64,000 nt of DNA. It comes from Eutrophobius brisbanensis (GTDB lineage Bacteria > Pseudomonadota > Gammaproteobacteria > Eutrophobiales > Eutrophobiaceae). Of this stretch, positions 25,650-35,127 are shown in pieces (position 1 is the stretch's first letter; every line of letters begins with the position of its first letter). The notes beneath the pieces are model-generated. The model made no database searches. It saw nothing but the letters and a program-made list of their open reading frames with translations, and was not told the DNA's origin. A program made the position numbers and the translations under genes. The stretch lies in assembly GCA_038131795.1 (NCBI GenBank), contig JAYPQE010000003.1:2356001-2420000 (forward strand). Reading direction: 5' to 3'.

Positions 25650-27680
25650 ATGAAAAAACTGTTGAACAATACAGTCGTGCTATTGGCTTTATTACCCATA
25701 GCACTTTCTGTGGAGGCGGCTGTTACACGCATTGTGTCAGATAACCCTGTTACCATTGAGCATGACTCATTTGGTGATACCGGTGCTTATGTAAAGATTA
25801 CCGGTACTATTGAAGGTGAGATTGATCCTCATGATCGCCGTCATCGTGACATTACTGATATTGACATTGTGCCAACAACCAATGGAATGGTTTCCTACCG
25901 CGCACCCTTCTATATTTTGCGACCGGCCGATCCCGAAAAGGCCAATGGCAGAATTTTTTATGCCGTAGGTAACCGTGGTGCCAAGCGGGCACTACAATGG
26001 TTAAATGATGCCAGGGCTTCCAACAATCCAATGGAAGAAGAACACTTTGGTCACGGCTACCTGATGCGGGAAGGCTATACCATTGTTATGAACGGCTATG
26101 CAGGCCATTTCCGAGCGGGGCGAAATATTCTCGGCGCCGAACTCCCCATTGCTATCAACCCTGATGGATCCTCAATTACCGGTAATGTCGTCACAGAAAT
26201 GGTTGCCGGCAATGCAGATGATACCAGCCTGCAATTACCTTATGCGACTAATGCTACCAAAAACTCAAACGGGATATTAACCGTCAGGGAACATGGCAAT
26301 GGGTCAGGCATAGCGGTTGAGGGTTGGCAATATACCGATGAGTGGAATATAGAATTCCCCGGTCCAGCCCGGCCGGGCTGGATTTATGAATTTGTCTATA
26401 CGGCAAAAGATCCAATCGTGATGGGAATGGGGCACGCCATCACCAGGGATTTTCTGTCCTTTCTAAGACACGACGAACAGGATCGCATGGGCAATGCAAG
26501 TCCCCTTGCTGATTATGATGAGATCAAGGCCATCTATTCCTGGGGGCGTTCTAATGGTGGCCGCACACAGCGTGATTTTCTGCGCTGGGGCTTCAATGAA
26601 GACGAACAGGGGCGTCGGGTGATCGATGGCATGATTCCCTACGGTACCGGGGCGGCAGGGCACCTATGGATGAACTGGCGGTTTGCACAGCCCATGGCCT
26701 CTTCACGTAAACACGAGCGTCACTATGCCCCGGAACATGAGTTCCCCCAGACCTTTCCGGTATTAACCGATCCCCTTACCGGGCAGACCGACGGAATTTT
26801 AAGGCGTTGCCTGGAAACGGATACCTGTCCAAGGGTGTTCAGCGTGGATGGGGCCAATGAATACTGGAACAAACTCTCATCACTCAATCACACAGATGCT
26901 TATGGCAATGATCTTGATATGGAATCAATCGCACCCAATGTACGGGTCTATTCCATTGCGTCTATCGAACATAACACCACTTATGACCAGACCCTGCCGG
27001 AGACCATGAGGTCCTGTCAGCAAATGACCAACCCGCTGTACAACGGACCTGTGTTCAGGGCATTACTGGTTAAGATGGATGAGTGGATCCTGGAAGGTAA
27101 TCAACCACCTGAAAGTAATATACCTAGACGCAGTGATGGTACTTTGGTTACGCCTAAGGAGATAAGCTATCCGAATATACCGGCGTTAAATTATGATGGT
27201 TGGCCTGCTTTACCTGAATTTGTCTATACTCCACAGACCATGTTTCATTATAGTCCACTGGATTTTTCTGGTGTCCCTTATAAACCTGCAACAAACGAAG
27301 AATACGTGGCACAGGTCTCCCAGATAGATGCCGATGGAAATGATATGGCGGGTATTCGTCTACCTGAACTCACTGTGCCACTGGGGACCCACTTGGGCTG
27401 GTCGGTAATGAAAGAGGGGAGCGGTTTCCCTGATTCCTGTGGTCAACATGGGACATTCATCCCCTTTGCCAAGACCCGTGATGAAAGAATGGCCGCCGGC
27501 GATCCAAGACCCTCCCTGGAGGAGCGTTACGGTGATGAAGTAACGTTTTCTGAAAAAATTGAAGCGGCGGCAAACCAATTGATGATGCAGGGTTTTTTAT
27601 TGAGAGAAGATGTAGAGCGGATCACCCGGCGAGCAAGAGAGCACGGCTTCGATTACTGGAAGGTGCCGTTACCTAAATAA
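25650..27680 (+). CDS. Large exported alpha/beta hydrolase domain protein (Abhydrolase_10-like)
   Basis: The 676-residue protein has a signal peptide (residues 1-23, ending VEA-A). It matches by eye the large alpha/beta-hydrolase-domain family that starts with a beta-sandwich-like region (FGDTGAYVKITGTIEGEIDP) and has the nucleophile elbow SWGRSNGGR, with S301 as nucleophile. The reaction is unknown; family members include esterases acting on bulky compounds. It follows the previous hydrolase without a gap. A perfect 28-base palindrome after the stop probably ends this transcript and that of the convergent cytochrome operon. Confidence 0.85.
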   Translation: MKKLLNNTVVLLALLPIALSVEAAVTRIVSDNPVTIEHDSFGDTGAYVKITGTIEGEIDPHDRRHRDITDIDIVPTTNGMVSYRAPFYILRPADPEKANGRIFYAVGNRGAKRALQWLNDARASNNPMEEEHFGHGYLMREGYTIVMNGYAGHFRAGRNILGAELPIAINPDGSSITGNVVTEMVAGNADDTSLQLPYATNATKNSNGILTVREHGNGSGIAVEGWQYTDEWNIEFPGPARPGWIYEFVYTAKDPIVMGMGHAITRDFLSFLRHDEQDRMGNASPLADYDEIKAIYSWGRSNGGRTQRDFLRWGFNEDEQGRRVIDGMIPYGTGAAGHLWMNWRFAQPMASSRKHERHYAPEHEFPQTFPVLTDPLTGQTDGILRRCLETDTCPRVFSVDGANEYWNKLSSLNHTDAYGNDLDMESIAPNVRVYSIASIEHNTTYDQTLPETMRSCQQMTNPLYNGPVFRALLVKMDEWILEGNQPPESNIPRRSDGTLVTPKEISYPNIPALNYDGWPALPEFVYTPQTMFHYSPLDFSGVPYKPATNEEYVAQVSQIDADGNDMAGIRLPELTVPLGTHLGWSVMKEGSGFPDSCGQHGTFIPFAKTRDERMAAGDPRPSLEERYGDEVTFSEKIEAAANQLMMQGFLLREDVERITRRAREHGFDYWKVPLPK

Positions 27681-27698
27681 GCAATGGAGACAGAAAGA

Positions 27699-27726
27699 AT
27701 GGGGACAGACTTAAGTCTGTCCCCAT
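27699..27726. terminator. Perfect 28-base palindrome, probable bidirectional terminator or REP-like element
   Basis: ATGGGGACAGACTT is followed immediately by its exact reverse complement, 14 bases per arm with no separate spacer, between two convergent genes ending at 27680 and 27732. A T-rich run follows on the plus strand. The core GGGGACAGAC resembles ends of REP-like elements linked to REP-associated transposases in gammaproteobacteria, so it may also be a dispersed repeat; no second copy was seen in this window. Confidence 0.75.
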
Positions 27727-27731
27727 ACATT

Positions 27732-29921
27732 TTATTTATCCAGTGGATTAGTACGTAGCTGAAAGTGAGTAACTATGGGGTGGGTCCCCTTGCCGTCTTC
27801 TAGGAACCAGGGGTTACGGCCACCGCTTGGGATCCACAGGCCCCGACCCTTCCAGCCCGCATCGGGGTCATCAATCCTGCCTTCAAAACCTTTGGTATAA
27901 AAACCCAGTGGATAAGGTGTGCGTATGGTGATGAACTCGCCCTCTACCAGGGCATGCACACCGTCATACAGGTTGCCAATAACCATAGGCACATTTTCAC
28001 CCAGGCCAAAGGTATTATGCTGATCTACAAAAGCGTAATAACTGGATTCCACCTTGATATCGGGATGGGTGATAAAAGAAGGTCCTGGTAATTCATGAAA
28101 CGTCCAGCCTTCCGGGCAATGATCACCAGTGGCCTCAGGGCCATTTAACGGGCCGGTACATTTACGCCTGTCAAATTCTCCCAAATGACCGCTACCCAGT
28201 GCCACCCAGACTACACCGTTGCTGTCGATATCCGCTCCACGGCTGCTATATCCCGGTAGCGGGACATTGAATTTTTCACCCAGACCGGTCTTGGGATCAA
28301 ATCTCATGATGTAACCGGGATAACTATTATTTGAACCCCAGATGGAACCATCTGCCGGGTTTGGCATCACGGCGTAATATCCCGCCCTGACGCGTGTATC
28401 CAGGTTGGGATCTGCCGGCTCGTCAGGCTCTACCCACTCGTCCCGGACGCCGTTACCATTGGTATCTAGGATTAGCGGTGACCATCCTAAAGCCGCCTCG
28501 GCATCGCCGGTTTCGAGAAACAGCCGACTGTTTAACCAGCCGATTACATCACCGCCGCCACTGGTCCACAGGGTATTATCTTCATCATTGGCAAACTGCA
28601 GATGGTGAGTCCCATAACAGGTATCAATAAAGGTATATTCCCCCGTAGACGGTTCATACATGGCCAGCTGTCTGCCGGAAGAATTGGTTGGGAATAGCTG
28701 AGCCGAAGGGTGATCAGATCCCTCCTTACAAAAGTCAGGGTTGTCCCTGCCACGTATGCGCGCTGTGTACCAGACGCGTCCATCCTGATCCAGCATGGGG
28801 TTATGGGCATTGGCCTGGCTGTCCCAGATGATTTCATCGCCCCAGACAAATGAAGGTGCGGTCAGCGGGTCATCACCAGTAGAAGGGGTATCCGGATCCC
28901 GGACCGGGGCATCAAATGTTGTAGCCGTGTTGTCCAGGGGATTCAGGATTGGAAATTGATCGGTACTGAGTTCAGGCGCACCGTATAGCGGACCATATGC
29001 ATTCACCGTAGGATTGCGACGATCCGTCCCGGATAAATCGTGGACATAGTGATAGGGCTCGGCCATCCAGTCGCGTATGGTCACCACAATATTACGTTCC
29101 TGTCCTTCAGGCCTGCGGGGATCGGCCTGGGGCAATTCACCTGCGCCAACTCTATCGGTCCAGTCTGCAAGATACTTGATTGGGAGACCGTTTAACTGGC
29201 CGATGGGCCGCATCATGCGTGACCCTGCCTGACCGGAGGTAATCCTCCTGATCCATGCCGCTTCAGAATCCAGGTCCAGTTCAAGCAGTCCCTCGGGGAA
29301 GGTTCGCGTATGCTTGTTACCCAGTTGATGGCAGCCAACACAGTCGCTGTTTTTCATGGTGGAGAGGTAGCGGTGTAGCCCACCGTCTATGCCTGCAAGT
29401 TCATTTTCTTCGGGAAGTTTCATCATGGCATACCAGTAAGCAGCCGGGTAGATCTCTGCTGCAGTCTCCCTGTCAGGTGCAAGTTCCGCGGTAAGGTCTA
29501 CAATGGTCCCCCGCTCAGCATCAACTTTTGCTGAATCCAGCAGGCCATAACCACGAACCCACAGACGGTAACTGGCCTCGGGTAAATCCGGTACCAGGTA
29601 CCTGCCTTGATCATCAGTAACCACGATCTTGTTATAGCGGGTTTCAAAGTCATCGGTTTCGGCGATGATCCAGACGCCTGCCTCGGGACCATTGGGACTG
29701 GTCACCACGCCGGCAATGTCATCACTGTCTATGGCTATCTCTGGAGGCGTTGAAACAGCAGGTGCTGAGATGTCGTTGGCTGTACCCGAGCTTGAGGGTT
29801 CTGGCTGTACGCCCGGTTGCTGGTTGCTGTTGTCACATGAAATGGTTAAAACTGAAATAGCGATAAGGATTAACCATGTTCGCGTGGTCTGTTTTATATC
29901 AATACCAATTAGTTTAATCAC
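27732..29921 (-). CDS. Lipoprotein with carboxypeptidase-like domain, one heme c site and beta-propeller
   Basis: The roughly 730-residue protein has a lipobox (LTISC). Residues about 60-140 form a carboxypeptidase-regulatory-like sandwich (GVVTSPNGPEAGVWIIAETD, DDQGRYLVPDLP). A heme c site CVGCH lies at 194-198, and a long propeller of the NHL/streptogramin-lyase type follows (DQDGRVWYTAR, DSNGVVWVALGS, FDPKTG). It would be an outer- or inner-membrane-bound periplasmic redox protein, perhaps a dehydrogenase or lyase with built-in electron outlet. It follows the diheme cytochrome gene and is probably in its operon. GTG 29921 gives the best lipoprotein signal; ATG 29963 and 29987 lie further upstream in frame. 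Confidence 0.85.
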   Translation of the reverse strand: MIKLIGIDIKQTTRTWLILIAISVLTISCDNSNQQPGVQPEPSSSGTANDISAPAVSTPPEIAIDSDDIAGVVTSPNGPEAGVWIIAETDDFETRYNKIVVTDDQGRYLVPDLPEASYRLWVRGYGLLDSAKVDAERGTIVDLTAELAPDRETAAEIYPAAYWYAMMKLPEENELAGIDGGLHRYLSTMKNSDCVGCHQLGNKHTRTFPEGLLELDLDSEAAWIRRITSGQAGSRMMRPIGQLNGLPIKYLADWTDRVGAGELPQADPRRPEGQERNIVVTIRDWMAEPYHYVHDLSGTDRRNPTVNAYGPLYGAPELSTDQFPILNPLDNTATTFDAPVRDPDTPSTGDDPLTAPSFVWGDEIIWDSQANAHNPMLDQDGRVWYTARIRGRDNPDFCKEGSDHPSAQLFPTNSSGRQLAMYEPSTGEYTFIDTCYGTHHLQFANDEDNTLWTSGGGDVIGWLNSRLFLETGDAEAALGWSPLILDTNGNGVRDEWVEPDEPADPNLDTRVRAGYYAVMPNPADGSIWGSNNSYPGYIMRFDPKTGLGEKFNVPLPGYSSRGADIDSNGVVWVALGSGHLGEFDRRKCTGPLNGPEATGDHCPEGWTFHELPGPSFITHPDIKVESSYYAFVDQHNTFGLGENVPMVIGNLYDGVHALVEGEFITIRTPYPLGFYTKGFEGRIDDPDAGWKGRGLWIPSGGRNPWFLEDGKGTHPIVTHFQLRTNPLDK

Positions 29922-29992
29922 TGAGACTATTACTCCGTGGTAAATCAAAAAAATTTTTTGCATCTGGACATTGATTATTAAAATCATACGTT

Positions 29993-30937
29993 TCAGGGAT
30001 CAAGTGATGCCGCGTAGGCCGCAATGGCCAGCATGTCATCTATTGTCAGGTTCTGGACCGCAGGTATCATAATAGCGTTTGATGGACCTTTACGGTCTCC
30101 ATTTTTTATTGCCCAGAGTTGACGGACGATATAAGTTGGATGTCGTCCTGCAATCGGCGGTACATCACCCATACCCTGCAGGGTCTCACCATGGCAGGCA
30201 GTACAGGCGATGGTTTTGCCACCGCCGCCTGTAGTTGCCAATTCGCGGCCTTTGGCAATACTGCCGGGTGGGACCATGGCAACAAAACCAAGACGCGGGT
30301 CTCGGTTAAGTACGATCTCTTCATCTTCGGGCACAGAGATTATACGGTTTCCAATTGGTTCGGTGCCGCCGTCCGGATGTAGCAGGCGCTTGTTACCGCC
30401 CCGGATATATGTTTTTGGAACAGTATCTGTTTCCACCACCCGTACCCAGTGCCGGGGTTCGACAGAGGCGTAATATTCCGCTGCCGCCTGCAGCTCTTCT
30501 GCGGTAATGTTATTGGCAATCCTGACCATGGTCCCTGAGCCCCCCCGGTTACCATTTTTATAATCTTCCATCTGCCGAATGAAATAGTTAACAGGTAGTC
30601 CAGCGATGTAGGCGGATTCGTCATGGCCGGTGCCGGTGGGTAAATGACACAGTCCACAGGCGCGTACTTCTGTAGCTTCATTGCCATACTGAACAACCTC
30701 TGGCAACGGTGGGTACATGTCCGGAAACCAGTTGGGCATGTTATATCTATCGTTGATTTGATCGCGTGTGACAGCAAGCTGACTGCCCGGGGCAGTCCAT
30801 ACCTTATTGGCATCCGTCTCGGGAAATTCAGTCATTTCATCCGTTGCCGATCTTGGAAACGCCCAGCCCGGTTTCTCCTGTGCACTTATGAGTGAAGGCA
30901 GAGTCAACAATACCAGGACAAAAACAAGATTTTTCAC
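29993..30937 (-). CDS. Exported diheme c-type cytochrome
   Basis: The 314-residue paralogue of the protein at 8368-9429 has a signal peptide (residues 1-19) and two heme c sites, CGLCH at 94-98 and CTACH at 245-249, each in a class I-like cytochrome domain. The shared segments WFPDMYPPLPEVV and CHLPTGTG show common descent. It starts with GTG after a run of six G bases. It is upstream of the monoheme propeller lipoprotein, so the two are likely a redox pair in which this protein carries electrons onward to the respiratory chain. Confidence 0.93.
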   Translation of the reverse strand: MKNLVFVLVLLTLPSLISAQEKPGWAFPRSATDEMTEFPETDANKVWTAPGSQLAVTRDQINDRYNMPNWFPDMYPPLPEVVQYGNEATEVRACGLCHLPTGTGHDESAYIAGLPVNYFIRQMEDYKNGNRGGSGTMVRIANNITAEELQAAAEYYASVEPRHWVRVVETDTVPKTYIRGGNKRLLHPDGGTEPIGNRIISVPEDEEIVLNRDPRLGFVAMVPPGSIAKGRELATTGGGGKTIACTACHGETLQGMGDVPPIAGRHPTYIVRQLWAIKNGDRKGPSNAIMIPAVQNLTIDDMLAIAAYAASLDP

Positions 30938-31100
30938 ATTCCCCCCTTTCAGGTCCAGTTTTGCATTAGAGTGATAATCTAATCACAGTTAGGTCAAAAT
31001 TGTAAGTATATTAAAGTTTATTCGCGTTAAAGATAGTATCGTAAGGAATATTTCAACCGAAATAGTGTAGTTACAATGATTGTGCCGCATGAGGTAATGG

Positions 31101-31604
31101 ATGCCCGTGAACAGTTTAATGAAAACGTTGATTAACACCTTGCCCCAGGCAGGCCGTGTCGAGTGGATAGGTATCCGGCCATCCCGAACCGAGGCCATGA
31201 AATCGTTGCAGACGGTTGTGGTAAATGCAGCAGGCCTTGATGGTGATCGATTTAGAGGTAGTGCTAAAAGTCGTCGGCAGGTTACCCTGATTCAATTTGA
31301 GCATCTGCCTGTGATTGCTGCCTGTTTGCATCGCGAGTCAATTAACCCTGCCGATCTACGGCGCAATATTGTTGTTTCAGGTATCAACCTGCTTGCATTG
31401 AAGAACAAGACATTTCAAATGGGTGGGTCAGTACTTGCTTACAAAGGACTATGTCATCCCTGTAGTCAAATGGAGCAAAGACTTGGTGAAGGGGGATATA
31501 ATGCCATGCGGGGGCACGGTGGGATCACTGCCAGTGTCATTCAGCCTGGTACGGTATCCATTGGCGATGAGGTCAGTTACCTGGCTGACACAGAAGGACA
31601 GTAA
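31101..31604 (+). CDS. MOSC domain protein
   Basis: The 167-residue protein covers a single MOSC domain (molybdenum cofactor sulfurase C-terminal type): RVEWIGIRP at the start, GLDGDRF, RRQVTLIQ, RRNIVVSGINLLALKNKTF and the Cys-containing GLCHPCSQME that binds the cofactor region. MOSC proteins handle Moco sulfur or transfer sulfur from Moco-bound species. This is of interest because two molybdenum hydroxylases of the type needing a sulfurated cofactor lie 8-14 kb downstream. GAGG six bases before ATG 31101 supports the start. It stands alone, divergent from the cytochrome operon. Confidence 0.92.
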   Translation: MPVNSLMKTLINTLPQAGRVEWIGIRPSRTEAMKSLQTVVVNAAGLDGDRFRGSAKSRRQVTLIQFEHLPVIAACLHRESINPADLRRNIVVSGINLLALKNKTFQMGGSVLAYKGLCHPCSQMEQRLGEGGYNAMRGHGGITASVIQPGTVSIGDEVSYLADTEGQ

Positions 31605-31833
31605 ACACTATTTTAATTTAATCGCTCCAGCCACATCTATTGTCCCTAGTTGACCAATACGGTGATCTCCCTTCAGTTATATACTGGACTAAAAAAGTAT
31701 AACTCGTTGAAATAATTAATAATTATTAAAATATATATAATTAAATAGAATAAACTAGTTATTTTTTATTCTTTTGAGTTAATAAGCGCATCGCTTAAGA
31801 TTGCCGTCCTTCTTAATGTTATTGGAGTTTTTG

Positions 31834-32544
31834 ATGTCCACCAGTGCCGCTGAAATCATTCCCAGCGAAAATAGTGCCGGACTCAACGCGGATGAGATTG
31901 CGGCGCTGAATGCAAGTTATGCCCCCCTGAAGTTTGATGAGCGTATTCGTCGACTATACTTGGACTTTGTCGAAAATAAGGTCCTGGTCACGTCTTCCTT
32001 TGCTGCCACCTCGGCTTATTTTCTGCATATCATTTCAACTATACGTCCTGACCAGGTCATTAGCTTTGTAGATACGGGGTTTCACTTTCCCCAGACCCTT
32101 GCTTATAGAGATGAGTTGATAAGACGGTTTAATCTCAAGGTACAGGACCTTCGCGGTGATGATTACCAGCATGAGTGGAGTGTAAAGAACAAGTTATATG
32201 AATCTGATCCGGACTTTTGTTGTTCAATAAATAAGGTACAGCCACTGGAGTCCATCAAGCTTAATTACCATGTCTGGGTCTCCAGCCTGATGCGCTGGCA
32301 GACCGATCATCGTTCTCAATTAGAGATCTTTGAGGAGCGCCGAGGCATTATAAAATTTAATCCCATGGTGGATGTAACCAGGGAAGAAAGGGACGCCTAT
32401 ATTGCTGAACATAATCTGCCATTCCATCCCATGGTGGCAGAAGGGTTTTCTTCCATAGGATGTGCCCATTGCACCGTCCCTGGTGAAGGCAGGAGTGGGC
32501 GTTGGGCCGGTAAGCCAAAGACGGAGTGTGGACTCCACTATTAG
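31834..32544 (+). CDS. cysH: Assimilatory adenylyl-sulfate reductase type CysH
   Basis: The 236-residue protein reduces activated sulfate to sulfite with thioredoxin. The catalytic Cys is C232 in ECGLH at the C-terminus. The 4Fe-4S cysteines are present as C129-C130 and C210/C213 (DFCCS, GCAHC), which in this family marks APS reductases rather than the cluster-free PAPS reductases of E. coli. The frame opens at TTG 31801, but TTGGAG seven bases before ATG 31834 fixes the start. The 229-base AT-rich region before it probably holds its promoter. It is convergent with an SDR gene four bases downstream. Confidence 0.93.
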   Translation: MSTSAAEIIPSENSAGLNADEIAALNASYAPLKFDERIRRLYLDFVENKVLVTSSFAATSAYFLHIISTIRPDQVISFVDTGFHFPQTLAYRDELIRRFNLKVQDLRGDDYQHEWSVKNKLYESDPDFCCSINKVQPLESIKLNYHVWVSSLMRWQTDHRSQLEIFEERRGIIKFNPMVDVTREERDAYIAEHNLPFHPMVAEGFSSIGCAHCTVPGEGRSGRWAGKPKTECGLHY

Positions 32545-32548
32545 GTAA

Positions 32549-33214
32549 CTACCAGGGGAGGACTTCCCCATTGGCATGCCAGAAGGTCCCGGTATTGGTC
32601 AGAGACAGTTCATCCAGGCGGGTAACCAGCCCTTGTGCTGACTCCTCCGGTGAGACATCCCCGCCGAAGTTCACCATGCGTGTTGAGACAAACCCGGGAT
32701 GTAATATGGCGATACTGATACCCTGTGCCTTTAGATCATTTGCCAGGCTTTTCCCTGCCGCATTCAGGGCGGCCTTGGACATGCGGTAACCGTAATACGA
32801 ACCCGAACCATTATCCTGAATGGATCCCATACGGCTGGTGATCAAACCCACCTTGCTGCCATTATGCAGATTAGTCAGAAGTGAATGTGTCAGCCGTAGT
32901 GGTGCAATGGCATTGATATTTAATTGCTTTTGGATATTTTCAAAGTTCATATCATCCAGAGTTTCGTTTTTGAATATTCCGGCATTGTTTATAAGAATAT
33001 CAATCTCGATTCCCTCTATTTTATTCTTAAGGTCTTTGACACAATCCTGGCTGCTGACATCTATGCCTTCTAATATCTTTGCCCCGCTATCATTGAGTTC
33101 ATCACTGCTATGACGACAGGCGGCATAAACTGTATCGCCACGGTTGAGGTAAATTTTTGTGAGGGCCAGGCCAATACCGCGATTGGCGCCGGTGATGAGG
33201 ACTGTTTTGCTCAT
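32549..33214 (-). CDS. Short-chain dehydrogenase/reductase, C-factor-like
   Basis: The 221-residue cytoplasmic SDR has the NAD(P) turn TGANRGIG at residues 8-15, NNAG near residue 76, and the catalytic YGYRMSKAA carrying YxxxK. It is shorter than most SDRs and ends GTFWHANGEVLPW, like the C-factor group and like the SDR at 446-1183 (which ends FLAWDGQAIEW), so the two are paralogues. The substrate is unknown. Single-gene unit, convergent with cysH. Confidence 0.93.
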   Translation of the reverse strand: MSKTVLITGANRGIGLALTKIYLNRGDTVYAACRHSSDELNDSGAKILEGIDVSSQDCVKDLKNKIEGIEIDILINNAGIFKNETLDDMNFENIQKQLNINAIAPLRLTHSLLTNLHNGSKVGLITSRMGSIQDNGSGSYYGYRMSKAALNAAGKSLANDLKAQGISIAILHPGFVSTRMVNFGGDVSPEESAQGLVTRLDELSLTNTGTFWHANGEVLPW

Positions 33215-33311
33215 AGGTATCCTGTTAACTGTAATTTGTTACCAGACTAACATTTCATGGATAGTCTGATAAGATACGAATTCATTTCTATTTCATCCAG
33301 GTGGCTGCGTC

Positions 33312-33944
33312 ATGAGTAAATTAGCTACATTCCTGTTGATTTGTTTTGTATTTGGTTTTGCCAACTTGCCAGTCATGGCGGCAGATCACGAGATGGTGAA
33401 ATTTATACGTGTGTCCACCCAGTTTATTGCTGCGCTGGGGGACCCTGATGCAAACAGCGGAAACAATGCCCAGTTATGGGGGCTATGGGAGATTGATCCT
33501 GGCCCAAGGGGTGTACGTCTTAATCAATTTGATCGTTTGATGACAGCAAATGGGAAAGCACCGGCAAACTGGCAATTTAATAGTGACGACTGGTGGTTGG
33601 AAGAACACGGCCTCATCATGGAATCGCCTGTGTTTTCACTCCCTGCAGGTAAATATGTGGTGACCGGCGACCGGCAGGTAGTCACTGTATTGACAATCAT
33701 GCCCGCAGATGAAGAAGGCAACATGCGCTGGGAACTGGATGATGATGCTACGCTTTATGACGTCACGCATCTTGCCTGCCGTTCTGCCAGGTATACACCG
33801 GAAACTGCCACTGCAGCGTGTACGCCCGCCATGGCAAGTCAGGCCGAGTTCCCCGTTTCACCGGGTGCGGTTATGCCGTCCGTGCCTGGTTGTAACAAAC
33901 AGGATTATGCAGTGCTGTTTATTATTGGCAAGGCAATTGAGTAA
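33312..33944 (+). CDS. Exported protein of unknown function
   Basis: The 210-residue protein has a signal peptide (residues 1-23, ending VMA-A). The mature part begins MVKFIRVSTQFIAALGDPDANSG, contains a Trp-rich centre (NAQLWGLWEIDPGPRG, SDDWWLEEHG) and a C-terminal part with Cys at LACRS, AACTP and PGCNKQDYAVLF. I do not recognise a family. It lies 32 bases before the PLP-enzyme gene that opens the long plus-strand series, so it may be the first gene of that transcript. Confidence 0.7.
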   Translation: MSKLATFLLICFVFGFANLPVMAADHEMVKFIRVSTQFIAALGDPDANSGNNAQLWGLWEIDPGPRGVRLNQFDRLMTANGKAPANWQFNSDDWWLEEHGLIMESPVFSLPAGKYVVTGDRQVVTVLTIMPADEEGNMRWELDDDATLYDVTHLACRSARYTPETATAACTPAMASQAEFPVSPGAVMPSVPGCNKQDYAVLFIIGKAIE

Positions 33945-33976
33945 GTATTAAGTCCTGGTTAGAGATAATCCTCACT

Positions 33977-35110
33977 ATGAACCTCGTGGACCTACAGACC
34001 CCCTGTTTATTGCTGGACGAAACCAGGATGTTGGCGAACATCAGAAAACTGCAGGACCACTTGAAGGCCTTTGAAATTACCCTTAGACCTCATGTGAAAA
34101 CCGCCAAGTGTCCTGAAATCGTTAATTGCATGTTTGATTCACCGCCCGGTCCGATTACGGTATCCACCCTTCAGGAGGCCGAGCAATTTATCAAGGCCGG
34201 CTATAAGGACATACTGTATGCAGTAGGCATTGCGCCTGACAAGTTGGAACGAATTGTTTCTCCTGGGCATGCAGGTGTGGATCTGAGTGTGATTCTGGAC
34301 AATATTGAATCGGCACATGCCGTTACTAGAATCTGCCAAAAGTACAATCACCCTGTTCCAGTCCTGATTGAGATCGACTCTGATGGACACAGGGCAGGGG
34401 TTAAAAATGATGACCCGTTGTTGATTGAGATTGGTAAGGTGCTGCATGAAGGTGGTGCAGAACTTAGAGGCGTGATGACCCATGCCGGTAGTGCTTATCA
34501 ACATCCCGGGCAGGCAGCACTTGTAGCCATGGCTGAACAGGAACGTAAGGCGGTTGTCCTGGCAGCAGAACGGCTGCGTGGTAGTGGACTACCTTGTCCA
34601 ATCGTCAGTGTGGGCTCAACTCCCACAGCCACATTTGTCGAAGATCTTTGTGGTGTCACAGAAGTCCGTGCAGGGGTATATGTTTTCAACGACCTGGTCA
34701 TGGCTGGTCTTGAGGTATGTGAGATTGACGAGATCGCCATCAGTGTCCTGGCAACTGTTATCGGTCATCAACATGAAAAAGGCTGGATCCTGGTGGACGC
34801 CGGTTGGATGGCCATGTCCCGGGACAGGGGCTCAGCCAGCCAGCAAATCGACCAGGGGTATGGCCTGGTTTGCAATGAGGCAGGGGATGCGTATGACGAT
34901 CTTATTATGATAGATGCCAATCAGGAACATGGTATCTTGGCCCTGCGTTCGGGCAGCCATGCATCCTTGCCTGAGTTGCCAGTGGGGGCCAGGGTTAGAA
35001 TACTGCCCAACCATGCCTGTGCGACGGCATCTCAGTTTTCTTATTATAATGTTATAGCGGAGAACACAAATATTTGCGTGAATAGTTGGGAAAGATTTTC
35101 CGGTTGGTAG
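33977..35110 (+). CDS. DSD1-family PLP enzyme (D-serine dehydratase / D-threonine aldolase type)
   Basis: The 377-residue fold-type III PLP enzyme has its cofactor Lys at K41 in RPHVKTAK. The C-terminal zinc ligands of the D-serine dehydratase/D-threonine aldolase group appear as H346 and C348 in HACAT. The segment WILVDAGWMAMSRDRG is also characteristic. It breaks down a D-hydroxy-amino acid (dehydration or retro-aldol); which substrate is not predictable. It is cytoplasmic and lies 17 bases upstream of the amidohydrolase gene, likely in one operon. Confidence 0.92.
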   Translation: MNLVDLQTPCLLLDETRMLANIRKLQDHLKAFEITLRPHVKTAKCPEIVNCMFDSPPGPITVSTLQEAEQFIKAGYKDILYAVGIAPDKLERIVSPGHAGVDLSVILDNIESAHAVTRICQKYNHPVPVLIEIDSDGHRAGVKNDDPLLIEIGKVLHEGGAELRGVMTHAGSAYQHPGQAALVAMAEQERKAVVLAAERLRGSGLPCPIVSVGSTPTATFVEDLCGVTEVRAGVYVFNDLVMAGLEVCEIDEIAISVLATVIGHQHEKGWILVDAGWMAMSRDRGSASQQIDQGYGLVCNEAGDAYDDLIMIDANQEHGILALRSGSHASLPELPVGARVRILPNHACATASQFSYYNVIAENTNICVNSWERFSGW

Positions 35111-35127
35111 TGACATAGGAAGAAGAA

